From the NCBI RefSeq assembly GCF_000828715.1, contig NZ_AP014583.1, positions 1,486,001-1,550,000 of the forward strand: a stretch of DNA of 64,000 bases. The letters run 5' to 3'. A model generated the notes under the pieces. The model did no database searches, was not told the origin of the DNA, and saw nothing but the letters and a program-made list of their open reading frames with translations. Positions 36,953 through 45,302 of the stretch are shown here, piece by piece. The first letter of the stretch is position 1; every line of letters starts with the position of its first letter. Position numbers and translations under genes: made by a program. The DNA comes from Winogradskyella sp. PG-2 (GTDB lineage: Bacteria > Bacteroidota > Bacteroidia > Flavobacteriales > Flavobacteriaceae).

Positions 36953-37891
36953 TTAATCTAGCTTCTTAATTAAAAGCCAAGCATCACGATTATGCTCACT
37001 ACGAATTTTGTAAAGTTCTCGTTGCGCATCTGCCCTATTTTCAAAACTTGCATAAACCACTTCGTGTAGACCATAACGGTTAGTGCCAATTTTTCTGGCC
37101 TTATAGCCTTTAGCCTTTAATTGACTTACTTTTTTATCGGAATTAGATTCAACTCTAAAAGCACCAGCAACAATATGATAATTACCACTTTGTTTATCGA
37201 TAGATAATGTTGCAGCAGGTAATGGATTACTAATAACAAACGTTGCTTCTTGTACTTTAGCATCTAATTGCTCATTAGCTTGCTCTTGCGCTAATTGATT
37301 ATGATTTTCAATCGTATTGTTGTAATAAGATGCAGCACCAAAACCACTTAAACCTAATAATATTACTGCTGTAGCAGCATACTTAAGCCAATTATTATTA
37401 GAACGTTTTTCTGGTGTAAAAGCGATTGGAGTAGTAGCCTCAACAGCAGAGACGGTTTCTTTATAGACCTCGCGTTTAACGTTAGATGAAGTAAAGTGAG
37501 ACAATCCAAAGGCATCAGTTAGATAATTAATTTGGTTAGCTGGGTCGAATAATATCTTTCCATCTGCGTTTAAAATTAACTCACCAATATTTTCAAATTG
37601 AATTGTTTCTCCTTCTACTAAATATGACTTTATAGATTTTACTTGTTTAGAAATCTTATCAGTAGCTGTTCCGTATGGTATTTTTTCAATTTCAGCAATA
37701 TAGTTTGCTAGTAAGCCATCATTATTGTGTAATTGCTCATTAAAAGACAATATTTTTTTAGGAGGATAAAATGTATGTGTCGATTCATGCACTTTCGCTG
37801 AAACACGATTCGTTAAAAACGCTCCAAAACCAGGAACAGTAACACAATCGTAACGGTATAAAAGATCGCTAATGTAAGTCTCTAACTGCAT
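36953..37891 (-). CDS. HU-like (CCDC81-type) domain protein with membrane helix and SPOR domain
   Basis: 312 residues from ATG 37891. The N-terminus (MQLETYISDLLYRYDCVTVPGF and onward, to about 135) resembles the HU-CCDC81 module of Bacteroidota, including VPGFGAFLTN. One membrane helix follows near 173-190 (WLKYAATAVILLGLSGFGAA). The C-terminal SPOR domain starts at YHIVAGAFRVES and binds glycan strands stripped of peptide at division sites. The protein thus links a cytoplasmic DNA-binding-like fold to periplasmic peptidoglycan. A start at 37900 is excluded because it lies in the -7 element. Confidence 0.88.
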   Translation of the reverse strand: MQLETYISDLLYRYDCVTVPGFGAFLTNRVSAKVHESTHTFYPPKKILSFNEQLHNNDGLLANYIAEIEKIPYGTATDKISKQVKSIKSYLVEGETIQFENIGELILNADGKILFDPANQINYLTDAFGLSHFTSSNVKREVYKETVSAVEATTPIAFTPEKRSNNNWLKYAATAVILLGLSGFGAASYYNNTIENHNQLAQEQANEQLDAKVQEATFVISNPLPAATLSIDKQSGNYHIVAGAFRVESNSDKKVSQLKAKGYKARKIGTNRYGLHEVVYASFENRADAQRELYKIRSEHNRDAWLLIKKLD

Positions 37892-37897
37892 ATAGAA

Positions 37898-37905
37898 CAA
37901 AGTTA
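37898..37905 (-). promoter_or_regulatory. -7 element of the SPOR protein gene, near-leaderless
   Basis: TAACTTTG on the minus strand ends 6 nt before ATG 37891, so the mRNA would begin at or within a few bases of the start codon. Confidence 0.5.
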
Positions 37906-37996
37906 AAAATTTTTATTTCTGAAAGAAGTTTAGTGGGATTTAGTTATTAACATCAGAAAAATTTAGTTTCTTGTAGGTTTAAAATCAATGTTTTAA

Positions 37997-39100
37997 ATGA
38001 CAGATCAACAACTTATTTATGCCTTAGCCTTACAACATGTTCCTAAAATAGGATCAACAACGGCTAAAAAATTGATAAATCATTGTGGTTCTCCTGAAGC
38101 GGTTTTAAAAGAAAAAAAATCTAAACTTTTAAAGATAGATGGTATTGGCACCATTACTATTGAAGGCCTTTTTGACAAGATTCATCTCGAAGATGCAGAG
38201 AACGAATTACGCTTTATCAAAGATAATAATATAGTGACTCATTATTTCACTGAGGATACCTATCCTGAAAAACTACAACACTGCATTGACGGTCCAATTG
38301 TCTTATTTCAATCGGGAAATATTAATATTAAAAAGCATCGTATTATAAGTATTGTTGGTACTCGAAAGATTACTACAAGTGGCATTGCATTTTGTGAAAA
38401 ACTAGTTGAAACTCTATCTCCTTACAATCCAGTAATTGTTTCGGGATTTGCTTACGGAACAGATATTACTGCGCAGAGAGCAGCTGTGAAACATAACCTT
38501 CAGACGATTGGGTGTTTAGCTCATGGCCTCAATCAAATCTATCCTAAAGTGCACAAAAAGTATATGGCAGATATAGAAAACCATGGTGGTTTTTACACTG
38601 ACTTTTGGAGTACTGATCCATTTGATAGAAACAACTTTTTAAAACGAAATAGAATTATTGCAGGATTAAGTGAGGCGACGATAGTTATTGAATCTGCTGA
38701 AAAAGGTGGAAGTTTAGTAACCGCAGATATTGCGAATTCTTATAACCGAGATGTATTTGCTGTACCAGGTAGAACAACAGATAGCCAAAGTGTAGGTTGT
38801 AATAATTTAATAAAATTTCAAAAAGCACACTTATTATCTAATCCATTGGATATCCCTTATTTATTGAATTGGGAATTAGAATCTGATAAAAAACCAATAG
38901 TTCAAAAACAGTTGTTTGTAGAGCTTGAGCCCGATGAAAAAATCATATACACCTTCTTAAAGGAAAATAATAAAGAGCTACTAGATGTCATTGCAATACA
39001 ATGTGAAATGCCAACCTATAAATTAGCAGGACTTCTACTTAATATGGAATTAAAGGGAGTAGTTAGGCCTTTACCAGGAAAGTTGTTTGAAGTTATTTAA
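37997..39100 (+). CDS. dprA: DNA-processing protein DprA
   Basis: 367 residues. It binds incoming single-stranded DNA during natural transformation and loads RecA. The N-terminal SAM-like/HhH part (about 1-70) precedes the Rossmann-fold core with ISIVGTRKITTSGI near 115, VSGFAYGTDITAQRAA near 150 and RNRIIAGLSEATIVIES near 215. A C-terminal winged-helix domain closes it (about 305-367). recA lies 5 kb away. Its last 8 nt overlap the remnant of a membrane gene on the other strand. Confidence 0.96.
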   Translation: MTDQQLIYALALQHVPKIGSTTAKKLINHCGSPEAVLKEKKSKLLKIDGIGTITIEGLFDKIHLEDAENELRFIKDNNIVTHYFTEDTYPEKLQHCIDGPIVLFQSGNINIKKHRIISIVGTRKITTSGIAFCEKLVETLSPYNPVIVSGFAYGTDITAQRAAVKHNLQTIGCLAHGLNQIYPKVHKKYMADIENHGGFYTDFWSTDPFDRNNFLKRNRIIAGLSEATIVIESAEKGGSLVTADIANSYNRDVFAVPGRTTDSQSVGCNNLIKFQKAHLLSNPLDIPYLLNWELESDKKPIVQKQLFVELEPDEKIIYTFLKENNKELLDVIAIQCEMPTYKLAGLLLNMELKGVVRPLPGKLFEVI

Positions 39101-39505
39101 ACCAAGGCTCCACCACAAAGAATAATAAGAGTACGCCATATATAATATCGAGCCAGACGACATGTAATATTTGAGCTAGGTAGATTATAAGCACAAAAGG
39201 AAATCCTATTAAAGCAAAATAGTTGCTGTTTTTAACTTCATTAATACTACTAGCCCAAAGTAATTTTGCATTTTCTTTGGTTGGAAAAGCATGAGCTGCA
39301 ATTGATATTCCTAACCAACAAAAAAATAGATAAATTAATCGATTAGATTCAAAAGAATAACCAATACTAAAAATAGTATTGCTGATAAAGTGGAAATAAA
39401 AAAAGGAGTAATGGAAAGTAGAAAAACTTTTAAATAATTAGAGGGAGTCTCATGCACAATATAAGATATAGGTGCTTCGAACTGTAAATACTTTATATCA
39501 TAATT
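39093..39505 (-). pseudogene. Remnant of a membrane protein gene (metalloprotease-like C-terminal part), truncated and frameshifted
   Basis: Minus-strand translation shows two clearly coding pieces in different frames. From 39505: NYDIKYLQFEAPISYIVHE, then SITPFFISTLSAILFLVL, stopping at 39335. In the next frame: SFESNRLIYLFFCWLGISIA, then AHAFPTKENAKLLWASSINE and two membrane helices, ending EPWFK at 39093. Joined near 39345 they make about 135 residues with membrane segments. The piece resembles the C-terminal part of small flavobacterial membrane metalloprotease-type proteins (M50/DUF3267-like); no start codon or HExxH region is left, because trpS ends directly upstream. The coding past is clear; the family is tentative. 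Confidence 0.75.
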
Positions 39506-39509
39506 TTAA

Positions 39510-40481
39510 TTAATACCCAACCTTGTCTCTTACACGTTTTAAAACATCATTTGCTACAACTTTAGCTTTTGAAGCACCTTTAGCTAAAGCCATATCAACT
39601 TCGTTAAGATTATTCATATAATAAGCATAACGTTTTCTAGGTTCAGCAAAACGCTCTAATATTAACTCAAATAAGGCTTGTTTAGCATGTCCATATCCAT
39701 AGTTGCCACCTTCATAATTGACTTTCATATTAGTAATTTGAGTAGCTGAAGCTAGTAAACTATATAAAGCAAAACAGTTACAAGTTTTCCAATCTTTAGG
39801 GTCTTCAAGAGGTGTGCTATCGGTTGCAATAGACATAATTTGTTTACGTAATTTCTTTTCAGGTAAAAAGATGTCGATAATGTTTCCCTTACTCTTACTC
39901 ATTTTAGCACCATCAGTACCAGGAATAAGCATCGTGTCTTTTTGTATATCGGCTTTTGGCAAAACAAAAGTTTCTCCACCCATTTTAGCATGGAAACGAG
40001 AAGCTACATCACGTGTCATCTCTATATGCTGCTCCTGATCTTTACCAACAGGAATAATCTCAGCATCATATAATAATATATCAGCAGCCATTAACATTGG
40101 ATAGGTAAACAAACCACCATTAACATCACCTAAACGATCTGCTTTGTCTTTGAAACTATGTGCTAATTCTAAGCGTTTAAAAGGAAAGAAACAGTTTAAA
40201 TACCAAGCTAATTCAGTTACTTGAGGTACATCACTTTGTCTATAGAAGACCGTTTTGTCAATATCTAAACCAAAAGCTAACCAAGTTGCCGCTGTGGAAT
40301 AAGTATTGTCACGAAGTGTTTCAGCATCTTTTATTTGCGTTAACGAGTGTAAATCTGCAATAAATAAAAACGAATCATTAGCACTATTTTGTGATTGTTC
40401 TATTGCTGGTAAAATTGCACCTAAAATATTTCCTAAATGTGGTGTTCCTGTACTTTGTATGCCTGTGAGTATTCTTGCCAT
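39510..40481 (-). CDS. trpS: Tryptophan--tRNA ligase
   Basis: Charges tRNA-Trp. 323 residues, class I aminoacyl-tRNA synthetase. The HIGH motif appears as GTPHLGN near 12-18 and the KMSKS loop as AKMSKSKGN near 192-200. DLHSLTQIKD and the QSDVPQVTELAWYLNCF region build the tryptophan pocket. It is monocistronic, with a hairpin in its leader and a promoter that diverges from plsC. Confidence 0.98.
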   Translation of the reverse strand: MARILTGIQSTGTPHLGNILGAILPAIEQSQNSANDSFLFIADLHSLTQIKDAETLRDNTYSTAATWLAFGLDIDKTVFYRQSDVPQVTELAWYLNCFFPFKRLELAHSFKDKADRLGDVNGGLFTYPMLMAADILLYDAEIIPVGKDQEQHIEMTRDVASRFHAKMGGETFVLPKADIQKDTMLIPGTDGAKMSKSKGNIIDIFLPEKKLRKQIMSIATDSTPLEDPKDWKTCNCFALYSLLASATQITNMKVNYEGGNYGYGHAKQALFELILERFAEPRKRYAYYMNNLNEVDMALAKGASKAKVVANDVLKRVRDKVGY

Positions 40482-40487
40482 GTATAC

Positions 40488-40504
40488 TTCCTGCGCAGCA
40501 GGAA
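40488..40504 (-). promoter_or_regulatory. GC-rich hairpin in the trpS leader
   Basis: TTCCTGC and GCAGGAA arms with a 3-nt loop, 6 nt upstream of the trpS start codon and within the predicted leader. It would cover the ribosome-binding area. It may be regulatory, or one copy of a dispersed palindrome, since similar TTCCTGC...GCAGGAA elements are familiar from flavobacterial intergenic DNA. Confidence 0.5.
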
Positions 40505-40528
40505 TCTCTTTAAAAGTTAAACGATGCG

Positions 40529-40536
40529 CAAAGATA
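40529..40536 (-). promoter_or_regulatory. -7 element of trpS
   Basis: TATCTTTG on the minus strand; start expected near 40523, a leader of about 42 nt that contains the hairpin at 40488-40504. Confidence 0.55.
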
Positions 40537-40560
40537 ATTTTTTTAGTAGAACTATTTACT

Positions 40561-40568
40561 TAGTTTTG
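40561..40568 (+). promoter_or_regulatory. -7 element of plsC, near-leaderless
   Basis: TAGTTTTG ends 5 nt before ATG 40574. It lies 24 nt from the divergent trpS -7 element. No TTG at -33. Confidence 0.45.
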
Positions 40569-40573
40569 ATGCG

Positions 40574-41341
40574 ATGGCAATTATTAAATATCCTTTTTGG
40601 GTTTTATATCGCATTTGGTTCTATATTCTTGTAGCAATTCCAATAATTGTTTTGTTTCCTTTTTTAATTATATCAATCTCTAGAGAACAGTGGTATCCTT
40701 ATTTCTTTAGATTGGCACGTATATGGTCTAAATTTATTTTGATCGGAATGGGTTTTGCTTATACAATTAAAAAAGAAGAAAAACCTGAGTATAAAAAGAG
40801 CTATATGTTTGTTGCCAATCATACTTCAATGGCAGATATTATGTTAATGTTAATAGCCTCAAAAAACCCATTTGTATTTATCGGTAAAAAAGAATTAGCT
40901 AAGATTCCGTTATTTGGTTTCTTTTATAAACGCACATGTATTTTAGTAGATAGGAGTAGTGCTAAAAGTAGGCAAGCTGTTTTTTTGAGAGCACAAAGAC
41001 GACTAAAACAAGGTTTAAGTATTTGTATTTTTCCTGAAGGTGGTGTACCAGAAGAGCATATATTACTAGATGCCTTTAAAGATGGTGCATTTCGTTTAGC
41101 TATTAACCACCAAATACCAATTGTACCAATAACTTTTTATGATAATAAAAAGCGTTTTTCATATACTTTCTTTAGTGGTGGACCAGGAAGAATGAGAGCG
41201 AAGATTCATAAATTTTTAAGTACTGAAGGTTTAACCATTGAGGACACAAAATCTTTGAATAAAAAAGCCAGAACTATTATTTTAGAAGAATTGAGTAGCA
41301 CTAATTCTAAGCAACAAAAAAGCCACTCTAACCAGGAGTAG
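40574..41341 (+). CDS. plsC: 1-acyl-sn-glycerol-3-phosphate acyltransferase
   Basis: Acylates lysophosphatidic acid to phosphatidic acid at the inner membrane. 255 residues with two N-terminal hydrophobic segments, the catalytic H-x4-D motif NHTSMAD near 82-88 and the acyl-acceptor motif FPEGGVPEE near 154. It ends in a polar tail. It is divergent from trpS; its 3' end overlaps a terminator-like hairpin. Confidence 0.93.
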   Translation: MAIIKYPFWVLYRIWFYILVAIPIIVLFPFLIISISREQWYPYFFRLARIWSKFILIGMGFAYTIKKEEKPEYKKSYMFVANHTSMADIMLMLIASKNPFVFIGKKELAKIPLFGFFYKRTCILVDRSSAKSRQAVFLRAQRRLKQGLSICIFPEGGVPEEHILLDAFKDGAFRLAINHQIPIVPITFYDNKKRFSYTFFSGGPGRMRAKIHKFLSTEGLTIEDTKSLNKKARTIILEELSSTNSKQQKSHSNQE

Positions 41342-41346
41342 CTTTT
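41318..41346 (+). terminator. Possible plsC terminator overlapping its stop codon
   Basis: AAAAGCCACTC (41318-41328) and GAGTAGCTTTT (41336-41346) pair with one mismatch and a 7-nt loop. The T run is short, so this is weak. A separate perfect 14-base palindrome, GTTGTTGCAACAAC, lies about 30 nt further on. Confidence 0.4.
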
Positions 41347-41411
41347 GTCATCATTGCATTCATCATTGCTTAATTGTTGTTGCAACAACCTAACCTAAAT
41401 TTAAATTTTAC

Positions 41412-43007
41412 CTAAAACTTAAAACTTAATCCAGTATATACACCAATAAAGAAAGGTCTAAAATTACCTGACGTATTATTGAATGTATTTAACTGATACT
41501 TGAACTGAGGTTCAAGATTGATATTCCATTGTTTGGATAGGCTATAATCCATACCTAAACCAAAATTAGCACTGTAACTTGTACTATTAATATTATTAGC
41601 TTCACCAATTAAGGTTGAAGTTCCTTCAACGTCAGCGTAGATTTCATTCTGATTTAAAAAGAATGTGCTAAATCCACCGATAACGTTGATTCCAAATTTC
41701 TTATCTAAGACTCTATATTCTAATTCTAGAGGCACTTCTATGAACCCAATACGTTGATCTATATTACCCGCTTTGTGATTACTAAAATCTGAAGCCGCTA
41801 CCATAGCTTTGGCACTCATTAAGGATATACTCTGAGCATTATTATTTAAATCTATATTACCATATTTAGGCGAAGGTGATCTTGAAGTCGTAGAAGACAC
41901 TAACGATGCTGTTGAAGGACCGGTAAAAGCAAATACATCTGAAGTTGATTGACTAAGATTAACACGGTTAATACCTGCACGAACTTTTAATCGCTTAGAA
42001 ACCACATAAGAACCAGCTATACCATAACTCATATTAATATCACTGCTTTTAGAATTCTCATTAAACTGTTGGTCTATTGAAGACCCTTGGCCAAGAGAAC
42101 TGAAATAAACAGGCGCAACATTAGGTACAATGCTCCACCTACTTTCTTTTTCTTCTTTTTCATCAATAGTTTCAGTCGTGTTATTGGCAATAGCTTCTGT
42201 GATAGATTCCTTTTTAGGATCTTCGATTAGACTTGTATCAATATCAGTACTGTTAGTATTATTTAATTCTGAATTTTTAGTTTTATTAGATTCAGTCTCA
42301 GTAGTGTTAGAAGTAGAATTATCAACAGTAGCTGTTGTATTATCTTCTATATTTTTCTTAATCTCTGATTTTATGTCGTCTTTAGAAGCAAGCTTAGTTC
42401 CTTCTGATTTTGAATTTGTTTTAGTATTATTCTCAGCGACTTTAGTTGTCCGTTCTTTATTAATAACAGTATTTAAAGCTTTAAACTTTTGCGAAGGCTG
42501 CTGTATTTTTTCTTTCTTATTAGAATTATTGGCAACAGCATTTGTTTTTAATTTTCGAGAACTTGTTAATGGATTAGAGGATTTATCTTTTTTAGGAGAT
42601 GTACTCGTATTAGTTTCCATTTGATCTATAATAGATTCCTTATTATTATCAGAATCTACGAACTCAAGTTTTTCATACGCATCATTCTTAATCGGATTTT
42701 GTTTATCCTCACTAGAATTGTCAGTAGCATTATCTTTAATCATATTGTCTTTATCTTCGGTATTTACAATTGGTAATTCTTTGCCACTATTTCCAACATC
42801 ATTAAAAACAGAAACACCTACAGTTAGTAGCAATGCAATTACAGCTGCTACACCACCAATTTGCCACCATAAGGCAATGACGCGACGTTTTTTCTTTTTA
42901 CTAGGCAGACTTTCACTTATACGATTCCAAACGGCATCATTAGGCGCTGTTTCAAAATCTTTAAACTTTTCTTGGAAAAGTCTGTCTATGTTCTTTTTGT
43001 TATTCAT
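41412..43007 (-). CDS. Anti-sigma-like domain fused through a long linker to an outer-membrane beta-barrel
   Basis: 531 residues in four parts. About 1-45 is cytoplasmic and charged (RLFQEKFKDFETAPNDAVWNRI), like Bacteroidota anti-sigma N-termini. One membrane helix follows (about 46-66, WWQIGGVAAVIALLLTVGV). Residues 70-290 are a disordered linker very rich in Asn, Thr, Ser, Lys and Asp. From about 295 there are paired beta strands ending in aromatic-rich LSFKF, a typical barrel C-terminus. It starts 2 nt after the ECF sigma gene. I infer that it holds the sigma factor at the inner membrane and senses the outer membrane; the barrel could instead be a plain porin-family protein. Confidence 0.75.
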   Translation of the reverse strand: MNNKKNIDRLFQEKFKDFETAPNDAVWNRISESLPSKKKKRRVIALWWQIGGVAAVIALLLTVGVSVFNDVGNSGKELPIVNTEDKDNMIKDNATDNSSEDKQNPIKNDAYEKLEFVDSDNNKESIIDQMETNTSTSPKKDKSSNPLTSSRKLKTNAVANNSNKKEKIQQPSQKFKALNTVINKERTTKVAENNTKTNSKSEGTKLASKDDIKSEIKKNIEDNTTATVDNSTSNTTETESNKTKNSELNNTNSTDIDTSLIEDPKKESITEAIANNTTETIDEKEEKESRWSIVPNVAPVYFSSLGQGSSIDQQFNENSKSSDINMSYGIAGSYVVSKRLKVRAGINRVNLSQSTSDVFAFTGPSTASLVSSTTSRSPSPKYGNIDLNNNAQSISLMSAKAMVAASDFSNHKAGNIDQRIGFIEVPLELEYRVLDKKFGINVIGGFSTFFLNQNEIYADVEGTSTLIGEANNINSTSYSANFGLGMDYSLSKQWNINLEPQFKYQLNTFNNTSGNFRPFFIGVYTGLSFKF

Positions 43008-43009
43008 TA

Positions 43010-43555
43010 TTATATTGATTGCGAACTTGCATTCGCTTTATAATCTTCTATTTTATCTTTTAAAATTAATCGAGCACGCGCTAGATTAGATTTTGATGTT
43101 CCTGTTGAAATATTAATTAATTCACTTATTTCTACATGAGAATATCCATCTAACACATACAAATTAAATACCAATCTATATCGATCTGGTAATTCTTGAA
43201 TGATTTCTAATAAGAAATCAATACTCAAGCCTTCATCATCTATTTCTACAGAAACATCTTCTATATTTTCTTCATTTACAATGTCATAAACTCCGACATT
43301 TTCTCTGTAGCGTTGCAATGATGTATTAATTGTAATACGCTTTAACCAACCTTCAAAAGAACCTTTATTATTAAACTGCTCTATTTTACTAAATACAGTT
43401 ATAAATGCGTCGTGCAGATTATCCTCTGCTTCCGCATAGTTTTTAGAATACTTAAGACAAAGCGAAAATAATTTACTTGCATATTGCTTGTACAATTGGC
43501 TTTGAGCTTTAGCATCTTGTTTTATACAATTATTTATGAGTCTCTCTAAACTCAC
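43010..43555 (-). CDS. ECF-type RNA polymerase sigma factor
   Basis: 181 residues with only sigma regions 2 and 4. Region 2 has LCLKYSKNYAEAEDNLHDAF and FEGWLKRITIN (the -10 recognition helix). Region 4 has LPDRYRLVFNLYVLDGYSHV and a helix-turn-helix to SKSNLARARLILKD. The lipoprotein gene lies 52 nt upstream, the membrane/barrel partner 2 nt downstream. The -35/-10-like motif before the lipoprotein gene suggests that this sigma drives its own operon. Confidence 0.95.
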   Translation of the reverse strand: MSLERLINNCIKQDAKAQSQLYKQYASKLFSLCLKYSKNYAEAEDNLHDAFITVFSKIEQFNNKGSFEGWLKRITINTSLQRYRENVGVYDIVNEENIEDVSVEIDDEGLSIDFLLEIIQELPDRYRLVFNLYVLDGYSHVEISELINISTGTSKSNLARARLILKDKIEDYKANASSQSI

Positions 43556-43607
43556 ATTAGTTCTGGAATTAATTAATAATTAGTCTCTTTTACCTAGCAA
43601 TCAGAAA

Positions 43608-44027
43608 TTATTCTGGCACTTTTACAGGTACTTCTACAAAATAATACTGATCTACACCTTCCGAGTCTTCACCTTGATAGAACTTAAACATACAAGGTTT
43701 AGTTCCGGAAACTGTAAAGTTAAAACTTACCGTAACACGTTCTTGTGTTTGTTCACAATTGGCGTTTGGGTAAACGGTATTAACTATGGCTACTGATCTT
43801 TCGTTATCTACAATTTCATAAATGAAATCATTAAACTGATAACACAAATTTGGTTTAGTGTAAGTTATAGAGATGTCAGAAGTCTCTCCTAGTAAAAAAT
43901 ACTCAGGTATGTCTACACTATCAATTGCCAGTACTTCTAAGTAAAACGTATCAGAATCAACATTTTCAACACTACATGATGTAAGTCCTGAAAGTAAAAT
44001 GAAAGCCAATAACGCGCACTTTTTCAT
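43608..44027 (-). CDS. Small lipoprotein of the sigma-factor operon
   Basis: 139 residues I do not recognise. The signal ends at Cys18 (SGLTSCSVEN). The mature part is a beta-rich, immunoglobulin-like domain of about 120 residues with three cysteines (LCYQF, NANCEQ, KPCMF). It is the first gene of the operon and directly follows the ECF-type motif at 44051-44083, with a leader of about 20 nt. It could be the envelope sensor or target of the sigma pathway. The signal and operon position are clear; the role is inferred. Confidence 0.75.
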   Translation of the reverse strand: MKKCALLAFILLSGLTSCSVENVDSDTFYLEVLAIDSVDIPEYFLLGETSDISITYTKPNLCYQFNDFIYEIVDNERSVAIVNTVYPNANCEQTQERVTVSFNFTVSGTKPCMFKFYQGEDSEGVDQYYFVEVPVKVPE

Positions 44028-44050
44028 AATTAATTACAATCAATTTCACT

Positions 44051-44083
44051 AAGTAGATGCAAAAAGTGTAAAAGGGTTGCGTC
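44051..44083 (-). promoter_or_regulatory. ECF-type promoter motif, copy A (lipoprotein-sigma operon)
   Basis: On the minus strand: GACGCAACC, 15 nt after the GCAACC core, CATCTACTT. The AAC core is typical of ECF -35 elements. The whole 30-nt block, including the spacer CTTTTACACTTTTT, is shared with copy C at 46816. It lies between the recA terminator and the lipoprotein gene. Confidence 0.65.
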
Positions 44084-44093
44084 TAAAACTAAA

Positions 44094-44120
44094 AAAATCC
44101 TGAATTTTTTTCAGGATTTT
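44094..44120 (-). terminator. recA terminator
   Basis: AAAATCCTGAA (44094-44104) and TTCAGGATTTT (44110-44120) are perfect 11-base arms with a 5-nt loop. On the minus strand a T run follows. The hairpin is 7 nt beyond the recA stop. Confidence 0.9.
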
Positions 44121-44127
44121 ATTTTTT

Positions 44128-45132
44128 CTATTTAGAACCGTTGATTAAGGCCCTTACTTTTTCTTCTAATTCATCCATTAAATCTGGATTATCTTTGATT
44201 AAAGACTTAACAGCGTCTCGTCCTTGACCAAGTTTAGTGTCTGCATAACTAAACCAAGAACCACTCTTTTTAACAATTTCATGCGCAACGGCTAAATCTA
44301 AAATTTCTCCAACTTTAGAAACTCCTTCGCCATACATAATATCAAACTCTGCAAGTCTAAAAGGAGGAGCTACTTTATTTTTAACAACCTTTACTCTTGT
44401 TTTATTGCCCATTACATTACCATCCGTATTTTTAATCTGTGTAGAACGACGAATGTCTAAACGAACAGAAGCATAAAACTTAAGTGCATTACCACCAGTT
44501 GTAGTTTCAGGATTCCCAAACATTACGCCAATTTTTTCACGTAACTGGTTAATAAAAATCACAGTACAGTTTGTTTTACTAATAGAAGCAGTCAGTTTTC
44601 TTAAAGCCTGAGACATTAAACGCGCATGCAAGCCCATTTTAGAATCACCCATTTCACCTTCAATTTCACTTTTTGGTGTTAATGCGGCAACGGAGTCAAT
44701 GACAACAATATCAATAGCACCAGATCTAATTAAATTATCTGCAATTTCTAAAGCTTGCTCGCCATTATCTGGTTGAGAAATGATTAAATTATCAATATCT
44801 ACACCCAAATTTTCTGCATAAAAACGATCAAAAGCATGTTCTGCATCTATAAATGCTGCAATACCTCCAGCTTTTTGAGCTTCGGCAATAGCATGTAGTG
44901 TTAACGTTGTTTTACCAGAAGATTCTGGGCCATATATTTCAATAACTCGCCCTCTTGGATATCCGCCAACTCCTAAAGCAATATCTAAACCTAATGAGCC
45001 CGATGAAATAGCATCAACATCTTCAATAGCTTGATCACTCATTTTCATTACCGTTCCTTTTCCGTAGGCTTTATCTAGCTTATCTAAGGTTAATTTTAAT
45101 GCTTTTAATTTTGCGTCTTTTTCACTGCTCAT
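44128..45132 (-). CDS. recA: Recombinase A
   Basis: Forms filaments on single-stranded DNA for strand exchange and triggers the SOS response. 334 residues, slightly short at the C-terminus but complete. Motifs are [14 protein letters not shown] (Walker A) near 67-80, [20 protein letters not shown] near 145, [21 protein letters not shown] (L2 region) and RRSTQIKN. It is monocistronic with a clear promoter; no LexA-box-like palindrome is obvious. Confidence 0.98.
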   Translation of the reverse strand: MSSEKDAKLKALKLTLDKLDKAYGKGTVMKMSDQAIEDVDAISSGSLGLDIALGVGGYPRGRVIEIYGPESSGKTTLTLHAIAEAQKAGGIAAFIDAEHAFDRFYAENLGVDIDNLIISQPDNGEQALEIADNLIRSGAIDIVVIDSVAALTPKSEIEGEMGDSKMGLHARLMSQALRKLTASISKTNCTVIFINQLREKIGVMFGNPETTTGGNALKFYASVRLDIRRSTQIKNTDGNVMGNKTRVKVVKNKVAPPFRLAEFDIMYGEGVSKVGEILDLAVAHEIVKKSGSWFSYADTKLGQGRDAVKSLIKDNPDLMDELEEKVRALINGSK

Positions 45133-45162
45133 TTCTTCTATATGTCTTAATTAATGTAACAT

Positions 45163-45192
45163 CAAAAATACCACTTATTTTAATTATTTCAA
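45163..45192 (-). promoter_or_regulatory. recA promoter
   Basis: Minus strand: TTG (45192-45190), 19 nt, TATTTTTG (45170-45163), a full consensus. Transcription would start near 45158, about 26 nt before the ATG. The divergent ECF-type copy B begins 7 nt outside the -33 element. Confidence 0.75.
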
Positions 45193-45198
45193 TTTTAT

Positions 45199-45230
45199 GA
45201 CGCAACCATTTTACACTTCTTCCATTTTAT
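45199..45230 (+). promoter_or_regulatory. ECF-type promoter motif, copy B (before the susD pseudogene)
   Basis: GACGCAACC at 45199-45207, then CATTTTAT at 45223-45230, with the spacer ATTTTACACTTCTTC differing from copies A and C at a few positions. The -10-like half is the most diverged. It lies 72 nt before ATG 45303. Confidence 0.5.
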
Positions 45231-45302
45231 GAATAAAATAATGCTGTGATAGGCAATAATTACTATCTATAGTTTTAAAATTTTAACTTAAAAAAAGCGA
45301 AA

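Noticed and set aside
41370..41384. GTTGTTGCAACAAC palindrome after plsC
   Set aside because: It lies between convergent genes, has no T run and no gene to regulate; short palindromes of this kind occur by chance.
42130..42624. A 164-residue open frame antisense to the sigma-linked barrel protein
   Set aside because: It is the mirror of the low-complexity Asn/Thr/Ser linker, giving repetitive Val/Leu/Ser protein with no fold, start signal or promoter.
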